Positions 9,901-15,155 of a stretch of DNA of 42,803 nucleotides are shown here, piece after piece; the stretch's first letter is position 1, and the number at the start of each line of letters is the position of its first letter. Made by a program: the position numbers and the translations under genes. The DNA comes from Bacillota bacterium (GTDB lineage: Bacteria; Bacillota; Sulfobacillia; Symbiobacteriales; ZC4RG38), in the NCBI GenBank assembly GCA_021890795.1, contig JAKKUO010000016.1:1-42803 (forward strand), in the 5' to 3' direction. The notes beneath the pieces are model-generated. The model saw nothing but the letters and a program-made list of their open reading frames with translations, was not told the DNA's origin and searched no databases.

Positions 9901-10080
9901 GGGCTGGAGCCCGACGCGCCCCGGGGCACCCTGCGGCTGCGGCCCCGGCTGCCAGCCAGCATCGGCTGGATGCGGGTCCAAAACCTGCGAGTGGGCCGGG
10001 CCGTGGTGGACCTGGAGGTGACCCGGGACCGCACCGAGGCCAAGGTCCGGGAGGGCGCGCTGCAGGTGATCGTGGAGTAA
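6949..10080 (+). CDS. LacI-family regulator fused to a debranching-enzyme-like glycosidase
   Basis: One open frame of 1043 codons encodes two complete proteins. Residues 1-331 are a LacI/GalR repressor: helix-turn-helix TIRDVARAAGVSVATVSYVL (residues 5-24), hinge near RLARGLANRKT, then a periplasmic-binding-like sugar-sensing domain ending in ELVVRTSCG. After a 15-residue linker, residues 347-1043 form a 697-residue glycosidase: a GDE-type N-terminal beta domain starting MPELALKEADLFLV, then an (alpha/alpha)6 barrel with WFAVPFGRDSVITAL (about 616-630) and SYHNGSVWPHDNA (about 900). Start is TTG 6949, with GGAGG at 6936-6940 eight bases away. The linker is encoded by what looks like a ribosome binding site and leads into an ATG. 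The frame therefore looks like two genes whose stop was lost. It could make a DNA-tethered enzyme, the free enzyme, or both. Specificity unknown. Confidence 0.85.
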   Translation: MARPTIRDVARAAGVSVATVSYVLNGSPAISAETRERVLQAIAALDYRPNRLARGLANRKTDTLALLLPTARSVSDPFLFRFISGVSEAAAQAGYSLLLVPGRPGLAALEELVKDRRADGVILMEVEVRDPRIDYLLTANFPFVLFGRSLEHPEVLWVDLDNELGAMLATRHLLALGHRRIGYIGADRRLVFARHRYQGHLTALREAGVPVDPDLLVEGDLTERSGFRCMERLLALPSPPTAVFAACDAMAIGAKQALAAAGLRVPQDVAVVGFDDSPIAEFAIPPLTTVRQPTFELGAEAVRLLVSRLRGEAQPGEHRLLPPELVVRTSCGAQRVVETAPGGDLRMPELALKEADLFLVCSDNGDVVGGSSAQGLYFRDTRYLSQLELRVSGEPAHLLSASAAENLQMRFYYLGRKIEPSPGDPDPLTSLGIQRRRVIDQGVLYEQIELIQYGTRPVNVQVELRFGADFRDLFEARGMVRPARGVDLPPEVGTDRVILGYRGLDHQVRRTLVVAQTPPAEMDGRRAVWTLSLAAGQRAQLSLAVAPERDGGFPEIRSFNEALERLQRSYAEWLQQTAVVETDNPLVNRTLERSRLDLRALLTDLGYGPMTVAGIPWFAVPFGRDSVITALQTLMLNPSLAVGTLKTLAALQGREVNPARLEEPGKILHEMRSGEMANLGEIPYGRYYGTVDATPLFLVLVGETYRWTGDLELAASLLPQIKAALEWIHKYGDLDGDGFVEYQSDPQGLKVQSWKDSHDSMAHRSGELASAPMAVSEVQGYVYDAYRKLAPLLRDLAAAGYGDDLAALAAELEARADALQARFAQAFWMPDRQFYAIALDREKRQVGTVSSNPGHCLWSGIVPPEHRRAVADLLMSDRLFSGWGVRTLAEGETTYNPMSYHNGSVWPHDNAIIALGLKRAGFDEYAARLAEALFKVANYFPYNRLPELFCGHPASEGEPVQYPVACSPQAWAAATPFMLTQAILGLEPDAPRGTLRLRPRLPASIGWMRVQNLRVGRAVVDLEVTRDRTEAKVREGALQVIVE
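7972..7989 (+). promoter_or_regulatory. Internal ribosome binding site and ATG for a free glycosidase
   Basis: GGAGGAG (7972-7978) is followed after eight bases by an in-frame ATG (7987) at the exact boundary between LacI and glycosidase domains. This is one of the strongest initiation signals in the window. Initiation here gives a 697-residue glycosidase ending at 10080, the usual length for a stand-alone enzyme of this type. The sequence shows the site; use of both starts is inference. Confidence 0.75.
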
Positions 10081-10156
10081 GGCCGGCGGTGGGGGAGGAG
10101 CCGCCCGGGCGGCGGGCGGCGCCGCCGGCCAGGGGAAAGTGCCGAGACGAAACACG

Positions 10157-10189
10157 AAACGGGGAGGGGCTGGTGCCCCTCCCCGTTTT
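10157..10189. terminator. Terminator between convergent genes
   Basis: A long stem AAACGGGGAGGGGC (10157-10170)/GCCCCTCCCCGTTT (10175-10188), loop TGGT, then one further T. It ends the sugar operon. On the minus strand it follows the thioredoxin gene but with a poorer T-run. The 10081-10156 stretch before it is GC-rich with no gene. Confidence 0.85.
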
Positions 10190-10206
10190 GGTGCCTCTCC
10201 CCGTCT
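10171..10206. repeat. 18-bp tandem duplication beside the thioredoxin stop
   Basis: TGGTGCCCCTCCCCGTTT (10171-10188) is followed directly by TGGTGCCTCTCCCCGTCT (10189-10206), 16 of 18 identical. It ends four bases from the thioredoxin-like stop codon and overlaps the terminator arm. Confidence 0.8.
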
Positions 10207-10209
10207 CTT

Positions 10210-10548
10210 TCAGGGTGCGGCCGGCTGGCTTAGCGCCTCGTTCAGGAAGTCCAGCACCTGCTGGGGGGTCTTGGCATCCCGGCTGTGAAGCCTGGCCACC
10301 ACCTGGCCCCGGTCAAAAACCAGGAAGGTCGGGACGCCCCGGATATCAAAGCGCTGAGCCAGGTCCGGCACTGCCTCGGCGTTGACCTCAGCAAAGGCGG
10401 CCCGGTGGGCGTTGGCCGCCGCGTACTCGGCATAGGTACCCTCGATGCGGCGGCAGTCCGGGCACCAGGTGGTGTAGAACTTGACCACGGCCCGGGGATG
10501 CCGGGACAGGAACTGGTCAAAGTCCTGAACCGACGCAATCTGCTCCAT
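10210..10548 (-). CDS. Thioredoxin-like thiol-disulfide protein (CPDC)
   Basis: A 112-residue thioredoxin-fold protein, no signal peptide, with active site TTWCPDC (residues about 26-32) and the cis-proline segment RGVPTFLVF (about 70-78). CPDC rather than CGPC is typical of a diverged thioredoxin subgroup with different redox potential, often used against oxidative or bacillithiol-type stress. ATG 10548 has GGAGG nine bases upstream (10558-10562). It is a single gene facing the sugar operon. Role as a general cytosolic disulfide reductant is inferred. Confidence 0.88.
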   Translation of the reverse strand: MEQIASVQDFDQFLSRHPRAVVKFYTTWCPDCRRIEGTYAEYAAANAHRAAFAEVNAEAVPDLAQRFDIRGVPTFLVFDRGQVVARLHSRDAKTPQQVLDFLNEALSQPAAP

Positions 10549-10754
10549 CGCTGGTCGCCTCCGGGAAGTGGATTCGGGGCGGCAGGGCCCGGCTCCTCTT
10601 TTTCTCGATCCCCGGCCCCCTTGTTCCCAGACCTGCTGCTCCCCCGGTGGCCCTGGGCCTTTTCCCTGCCTCCCTTACAATGAGAATGAAAACGGATTCG
10701 GTCCCAGGGTAAAGGGAGCCGCCCGACGGGGCGGACGGGCCGCCAGCGGGCGGG

Positions 10755-11255
10755 CTGCTCAGGGCCGGCGGGCAGCGCTGGGGGGACCGGCTCTTCATCC
10801 GCCGGGCCCATCGGGTTCTGGCCCGCCGGGGCATCCCCTTGGCTTCCGTCCAGGTGGAGTACAGCCTCCTCCACCGGAAGCCGGAGCAGAACGGGGTGTT
10901 GGCCACCTGTCAGGAGCTGGGCATCACCCTCATCGCGTACAGCCCCCTCGCCCAGGGGCTCCTGACGGGGAAATACAGCCCCGAGAATCCGCCCCCCGGG
11001 CTCCGGGGTCTCCGGTACGGCCGGCGGCGCCTGCGGGCCATCGCCCCCCTCCTCCGGTTGCTCCAGTCCATTGGCGAAGCCCACGGCGGCAAGACCCCGG
11101 CCCAGGTGGCCCTGAACTGGCTGATCTGCAAGGGCGCGGTGCCCATTCCCGGGGCCAAGGATGCCCGTCAGGCCCGGGAGAACGCCGGCGCCCTGGGCTG
11201 GCGGCTGACCCCTGAGGAGGTGGAGAGGCTCGACCAAGTGAGCGGCAACCTCTGA
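10755..11255 (+). pseudogene. 5'-truncated aldo/keto reductase remnant
   Basis: The C-terminal half of an aldo/keto reductase is intact. It has GIPLASVQVEYSLLHR, the beta7 segment GITLIAYSPLAQGLLTGKYS, and the NADPH-binding region AVPIPGAKDARQARENAGAL. Similarity begins about 10755 (LLRAGG...). The N-terminal half with the catalytic Tyr/Lys/His/Asp region is missing. An in-frame TAA sits at 10710, and no ATG or GTG exists between it and the conserved region; the first possible start is TTG 10839, mid-domain and without a ribosome site. A deletion has removed the front, perhaps in the event that placed the thioredoxin gene upstream. The remaining frame shows no internal stops, so the loss may be recent. 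Confidence 0.75.
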
Positions 11256-11286
11256 TCGGCGGGCGGCTTCCGGACCGGCGGAAGGG

Positions 11287-12144
11287 GTGAGCCTTGCGTT
11301 GCCATCCGCGCCGCGGTTCGTGGTGGTCAACCTGGACGGCACGGTCGCACGGCAACCCCGGCTTCTCTCTTTCCCCCACCAGTGGCTGGATTTCTCCGGG
11401 ACCCCCGGAACCTGGTGCTGCGCCGCCCCGGAGGCCCTGGCCGCGCTGGAAGCGGCCCTGGCCCGGTACCGGGAGGTGCCCCTGGTCTTCTGGGGGGCCG
11501 GCGAGTACCACTACGTCACCTACGCCCGGCTCCGGACCCTGCGGGTCCCCCTGACCCTGGTCCTCTTCGACCGGCACCACGACTGCGACCCCGGGGGGGA
11601 CGGGCTGGTCACCTGCGGCAACTGGGTGCGCCACGCCCTGGCCCTCCCGTGGGTCCAGCGGGTCCTCTGGATCGGCGGCCCGGAGGGGGAAGGTCTTCCC
11701 GGTGGCGGAGGCGGGGGCCGGTCGCCCGGGGACGGCACCGCCGGGGACCGGGAGCACCCGGCCCATCCCCGGCTCTGGCGGGTATCCCACCGGCGGCCTC
11801 CGGAGCCCCTGGACCGGTGGCTTGACCAGGCGGTGCCAACGCCCTTTGTCTACCTGTCCGTGGACAAGGACGTCCTTCACCCGGCGGACGCGGTCACCAC
11901 CTGGGGCAGCGGGGAACTGCGGCTCCAGGACCTCCTGGCCTGGGTCACCGGTCTCCTCCGGGCTCGGCGGGTGGTGGGGGTGGATGTCGGGGGCGAGTGG
12001 GCCCTGCCCCCCGGCCGCATCCTGCCCACACCGGCGGATCTCAAGGCCATCGGGACCAACGAGGCGGCCAACCTGGCGCTGCTGGCGGCCCTGGAGAACC
12101 TCTCCGGGTTCCAGCACCAGGCGTCCCGCCAGACGGGGGCCTAG
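11287..12144 (+). CDS. Arginase/ureohydrolase-fold protein, divergent
   Basis: A 285-residue protein with the metal-ligand order of the arginase superfamily: GAGEYHYVTY (about residue 70, at the place of GGDHS), FDRHHDC (about 95, fitting DxHxD) and SVDKDVLHP (about 190, fitting SxDxDxxxP). These would hold the two Mn ions. A Gly-rich low-complexity insert (PGGGGGGRSPGDGTAGD, about residues 138-154) separates the second and third motifs. The start is uncertain: GTG 11287 is hard against GGAAGGGG, and in-frame TTG 11299 gives better spacing. It follows the broken reductase by 31 bases. Whether it cleaves a guanidino compound is unknown; the overall sequence is far from agmatinase or arginase proper. 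Confidence 0.65.
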   Translation: MSLALPSAPRFVVVNLDGTVARQPRLLSFPHQWLDFSGTPGTWCCAAPEALAALEAALARYREVPLVFWGAGEYHYVTYARLRTLRVPLTLVLFDRHHDCDPGGDGLVTCGNWVRHALALPWVQRVLWIGGPEGEGLPGGGGGGRSPGDGTAGDREHPAHPRLWRVSHRRPPEPLDRWLDQAVPTPFVYLSVDKDVLHPADAVTTWGSGELRLQDLLAWVTGLLRARRVVGVDVGGEWALPPGRILPTPADLKAIGTNEAANLALLAALENLSGFQHQASRQTGA

Positions 12145-12175
12145 GCGCAGCCGGGACCTTCAGGGGGCGGGATCC

Positions 12176-12535
12176 TCAAGGGGTGCCGGCCGTTCCGCCG
12201 CCGCCCCTGGGGTCCCCGGCCGGGGGATCCTCTGCCAGGTAGGCCAGCACTGCCTGCACCGCACTTTCCAGGTCCGGGGCGGTGAAGACCCGCTCTGAAT
12301 AGCCGGCGGGGTAGTACCGCCGGCGTTTCTTGTCCCAGAGGGCGTCGAACTCGATGCCGACGTACGCTCCCGTCTCCTCGTCCCGCTCGACGATCAGAAA
12401 ACCGCCGCCGGCCAGGTAGGGGCGGTTCACCTTGAACCGGGCGGGCACCCGGACGTAGCCGATGACCCGCCCCTGGTCGTCGGTGATCTCCTCCCCGGCC
12501 TGGCGGAGAAGGGCTCGCACCTCTTCCGCGGTCAC
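12176..12535 (-). CDS. Small protein of unknown function
   Basis: A 119-residue soluble protein I do not recognise. It begins with an amphipathic helix (EEVRALLRQAGEEI), has a beta-rich centre (GRVIGYVRVPARFKV, GGGFLIVERDEETGAYVGIEF), a basic patch DKKRRRYY and a helical end (DLESAVQAVLAYLAEDP). The tail is Gly/Pro-rich. GTG start at 12535 has GAGGTGAG just upstream, overlapping the end of the preceding gene, from which it is nine bases apart. The two form a short operon. Confidence 0.65.
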   Translation of the reverse strand: MTAEEVRALLRQAGEEITDDQGRVIGYVRVPARFKVNRPYLAGGGFLIVERDEETGAYVGIEFDALWDKKRRRYYPAGYSERVFTAPDLESAVQAVLAYLAEDPPAGDPRGGGGTAGTP

Positions 12536-12544
12536 GGTCTCACC

Positions 12545-12778
12545 TCAGGGCTCGAAGCGATCCCACTCCCCGGTGGCCAGATCGGCGTAGGCCTCGGGAT
12601 CCGCGGCCGGGTCTCCCTTGCCGGGGCTGGTCAGCCGGTTGGGCATGGTCTTCAGCGGGTTCTGCTGCTCCTTCTTCTCGGCCTCCACCAGCCTCCGGTG
12701 GGCCGGGTCCCGGAGCGGGGACTTGCCCGCCATGGCCCGGGCCGGGGTTGGGTCCTGGAAGGGCTGCTTGCGGGGCAT
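12545..12778 (-). CDS. Small charged protein of unknown function
   Basis: A 77-residue hydrophilic protein rich in Pro, Lys, Arg and Ala, with no membrane segment and no motif I know. The AGGAGGT site seven bases before ATG 12778 is excellent, so translation is likely. It is the first gene of a two-gene minus-strand unit divergent from the glucan phosphorylase gene. Its basic N-terminal half (MPRKQPFQDPTPARAMAGKS) and acidic C-terminus suggest a disordered protein. Confidence 0.6.
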   Translation of the reverse strand: MPRKQPFQDPTPARAMAGKSPLRDPAHRRLVEAEKKEQQNPLKTMPNRLTSPGKGDPAADPEAYADLATGEWDRFEP

Positions 12779-13111
12779 TGCCGCACCTCCTGCGCCGAAG
12801 GATGGCGGCTCTGGCCGGCGGCGCTGGCCCCCGGCTGCGGGGCAGTGCCGGACCCGGGTTCTCGCCGGCCGGAGCCGTTGTCAGACGGCGATAGTGTGCC
12901 GGCAGGGGGCGGCGGCCATGCCTTTTTCGCCGGGGTGGCGCAGGACTCCTGCCGCTGCATGGGGCGGTGGCCGCCGGGCCATCCTTAGGTTGGTGCCAGG
13001 CCGCTGCCAGGGCCCAGGGAAGAAGAAGCCCCGGACCTCCGGGAGAGCCGGGGCGGGATTCCTGCGGTGGCCGGAGCCGCTGCGGCGGCCGGAAGAATGG
13101 GAGGGACGGCC
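12779..13111. other. Divergent intergenic region
   Basis: GC-rich spacer between the small-protein operon and the glucan phosphorylase gene. It holds the palindrome GCAGGACTCCTGC (12940-12952) and a hairpin with CCCCGG/CCGGGG arms (about 13029-13053). A related palindrome lies at 14995-15010. I see no convincing gene or -35/-10 pair. Confidence 0.4.
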
Positions 13112-14722
13112 GTGGACAGGCCCCCGGCGCAGGTAGCGTACTTCTGCATGGAGTATGGGTTGGACGATGCCCTGCCCATCTACGCCGGCGGCCTGGGGGT
13201 CCTGGCCGGCGACCACCTCCGGGCCGCCCGGGACCTCGGCCTGCCCCTGGTGGGCATCGGCATCCTCTGGCGCCAGGGATATACCCACCAGGTGATCGGG
13301 GAGGACGGCCGGCCCCTGGACGTCTACCCGCCCGTGCCCACCGACCGGCTGACGGACACCGGAATCCGGGTCCGGCTCCGGCTCCGGGGGCGGGAGGTGG
13401 CGGTGCGGGCCTGGTACACCGAGGCCTTCGGCAACGCGCCCCTCTACCTCCTGGACACCAACCTGCCGGAGAACGCCTACCCGGACCGTCGGATCACCGA
13501 CCGGCTCTACGGGGGCACGGCGGAGGACCGGGTGCTCCAGGAGACGGTGCTCGGGGTTGGCGGGGTCCGGCTCCTGCGGGCCCTGGGGCTCGCTCCCCAG
13601 GTCTACCATTTTAATGAAGGGCACGCGGTGCTGGCCGGCGTGGAGCTGATCCGGGAGCAACTGGCAGAAGGGCGCACCTTCGCCGAGGCCCTGGCCGCGG
13701 TCCGGAGCCGGGTGGTCTTCACCACCCACACCCCGGTGCCCGCGGGAAATGAGGTCCACCGGCTGGAACTCCTGGAGGCCGTGGGAGCGTCCGCCGGGCT
13801 CAGCCGGCAGCAGATGGCCGCCATCGGCGGGGATCCCTTCGGGATGACGGTGGCGGGGCTCAGGCTCGCCCGGATTGCCAACGGGGTCTCCGCGCTTCAC
13901 GGCGAAACCGCCCGGCAGATGTGGGCCGGGGTGGAGGGGGCCGCACCCATCATCCACATCACCAACGGGGTCCACCCCGGGGTCTTCCAGGACCCCCGGA
14001 TCCGGGCGGCCATGGCGGCGGGGGGCGACCTCTGGGCCGCGCACATGGCCTGCAAGGCGGAGCTGCTGCAGGAGGTGGGCCGCCGGACGGGCCACTGGCT
14101 CCGGCCGGAGGTCCTGACCGTCGGCTTTGCCCGGCGGGCGGCGCCCTACAAGCGGCCGGACCTCTTTTTCTACGACCCGGACCGGGCCGAGGCGCTGCTG
14201 CGCGAGGGGCTGGTGCAACTGGTCTTCGCCGGCAAGGCCCACCCCCTGGACGAGGCCGGGAAGGCCATGGTGACCCGGCTGGTGGAGTGGGCCCGGCGGT
14301 ACCCCGAGCAGATGGTCTTCCTGGAGAACTACAGCCTGGGGCTCGGCCGGATTCTGACCCGGGGCTGCGACCTGTGGCTCAATAACCCCCAGCGGCCCCT
14401 GGAGGCCAGCGGCACTTCGGGGATGAAGGCGGCGATGAACGGCGTTCTGAACCTGTCGATCCTGGACGGCTGGTGGGCCGAGGCCTGCGTGCACGGGGTC
14501 AACGGCTGGGGGTTCGGCGACGGCTCCCCGGGGCCGGACCAGGCGGCCCGGGACGCGGAGGCCCTCCACCGGGTGCTGCTGGACGAGGTGATCCCGACCT
14601 TCTACCACCGGCGGCCGACCTGGGTGGCGATGATGCGGGAGAGCATCGCCATGGCCCAGGACCGGTTCTCCGCCCACCGGATGGTGGAAGAGTACCGGAC
14701 CCAGATGTACGGGCTGGGGTGA
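13112..14722 (+). CDS. glgP: Alpha-glucan phosphorylase, short form (GT35)
   Basis: A 536-residue phosphorylase of the short bacterial type, releasing glucose-1-phosphate from alpha-1,4-glucans in the cytosol. Visible signatures are VAYFCMEYGLDDALPIYAGG (about residues 8-27), GLAPQVYHFNEGHAV, VFTTHTPVPAGNEVHRLEL, RRAAPYKRPDLFF and the pyridoxal-phosphate lysine segment LEASGTSGMKAAMNG (about 430-444). The C-terminal glucose-site segment SILDGWWAEAC follows. GTG 13112 is preferred because GGGAGGG (13099-13105) is seven bases upstream; ATG 13097 is possible. The extra N-terminal domain of the longer family members is absent. No glgC, glgA or glgB neighbours. It could act on products of the debranching-type enzymes at 4726-10080. 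Confidence 0.92.
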   Translation: MDRPPAQVAYFCMEYGLDDALPIYAGGLGVLAGDHLRAARDLGLPLVGIGILWRQGYTHQVIGEDGRPLDVYPPVPTDRLTDTGIRVRLRLRGREVAVRAWYTEAFGNAPLYLLDTNLPENAYPDRRITDRLYGGTAEDRVLQETVLGVGGVRLLRALGLAPQVYHFNEGHAVLAGVELIREQLAEGRTFAEALAAVRSRVVFTTHTPVPAGNEVHRLELLEAVGASAGLSRQQMAAIGGDPFGMTVAGLRLARIANGVSALHGETARQMWAGVEGAAPIIHITNGVHPGVFQDPRIRAAMAAGGDLWAAHMACKAELLQEVGRRTGHWLRPEVLTVGFARRAAPYKRPDLFFYDPDRAEALLREGLVQLVFAGKAHPLDEAGKAMVTRLVEWARRYPEQMVFLENYSLGLGRILTRGCDLWLNNPQRPLEASGTSGMKAAMNGVLNLSILDGWWAEACVHGVNGWGFGDGSPGPDQAARDAEALHRVLLDEVIPTFYHRRPTWVAMMRESIAMAQDRFSAHRMVEEYRTQMYGLG

Positions 14723-14749
14723 GGGCCTCAGGACTCCTCTACCACGGAA

Positions 14750-14785
14750 GGCCTCCCTCTCCGCGGCGGTGCGCGGGGGGAGGCC
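14750..14785 (+). terminator. Hairpin after glgP
   Basis: GGCCTCCC (14750-14757) pairs with GGGAGGCC (14778-14785), with an inner CGCG/CGCG. There is no T-run, so it is either a weak terminator or an mRNA 3'-end stabiliser. Confidence 0.4.
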
Positions 14786-14876
14786 CAGGACGGATTGGGA
14801 CCTGGGTCCCGGTGGAATCGGGACCGCAGCCGGTGGTCCGGGTCGAGAACCAATGGCTATGTTTAATGCAGGGACC

Positions 14877-14914
14877 CCTTCCGCAGGAAACCCTTCCGCA
14901 AGACTCCTTCCGCA
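14877..14914 (+). repeat. Three C-rich direct repeats in the oxoprolinase leader
   Basis: CCTTCCGCA occurs at 14877-14885, 14892-14900 and 14906-14914 (steps of 15 and 14). The array is followed 32 bases later by a terminator hairpin, so it may be part of a small RNA or attenuated leader. CCTTCC is complementary to purine-rich ribosome binding sites, which is suggestive only. Confidence 0.6.
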
Positions 14915-14945
14915 CAGTGCTACTGGACCCCTCCTCCCTCCCAGC

Positions 14946-14975
14946 GGCCCCGCACCTCGGGTGCGGGGCCTTTCT
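14946..14975 (+). terminator. Terminator upstream of the oxoprolinase gene
   Basis: An 11-bp stem GGCCCCGCACC (14946-14956)/GGTGCGGGGCC (14960-14970), loop TCG, then TTTCT. It lies 180 bases before the next start, so it either ends glgP readthrough or attenuates the downstream gene. The 14976-15155 remainder has the palindrome GGCAGGAATCCCTGCC (14995-15010) and no gene. Confidence 0.75.
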
Positions 14976-15155
14976 CCGTCTGCAGCCCGCCCCCGGCAGG
15001 AATCCCTGCCAGTCTTGGGAAAGATCCTGCCAGGACGCCTGTCTTTGTGCCAGGGGGCCGGTGTTTCTGCCTGTGCCGGCCATCCGGCCCGGCCCCGGAT
15101 GGTCCGGAGGGGTCCCGGCCCACCTCCGGGCGAGAGTGCTTGCTGGGGTGAGAGC

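Noticed and set aside
10676-10700. Fur-box-like AATGAGAATGAAAAC and a TACAAT between thioredoxin and the reductase remnant
   Set aside because: Only half of a Fur palindrome is present and no -35 is correctly spaced; too weak to annotate.
14800-14850. T-box-like wording (GGTGGAATCGGGACCGC) before the oxoprolinase gene
   Set aside because: The invariant TGGNACC bulge and the stem I elements are missing, and the downstream gene is not an amino-acid or synthetase gene.
14769-15155. Upstream in-frame extension of the oxoprolinase gene with ATG codons at 14853 and near 15099
   Set aside because: No ribosome site, composition of a non-coding GC-rich spacer, and it contains a terminator hairpin; PxpB homology begins at 15156.
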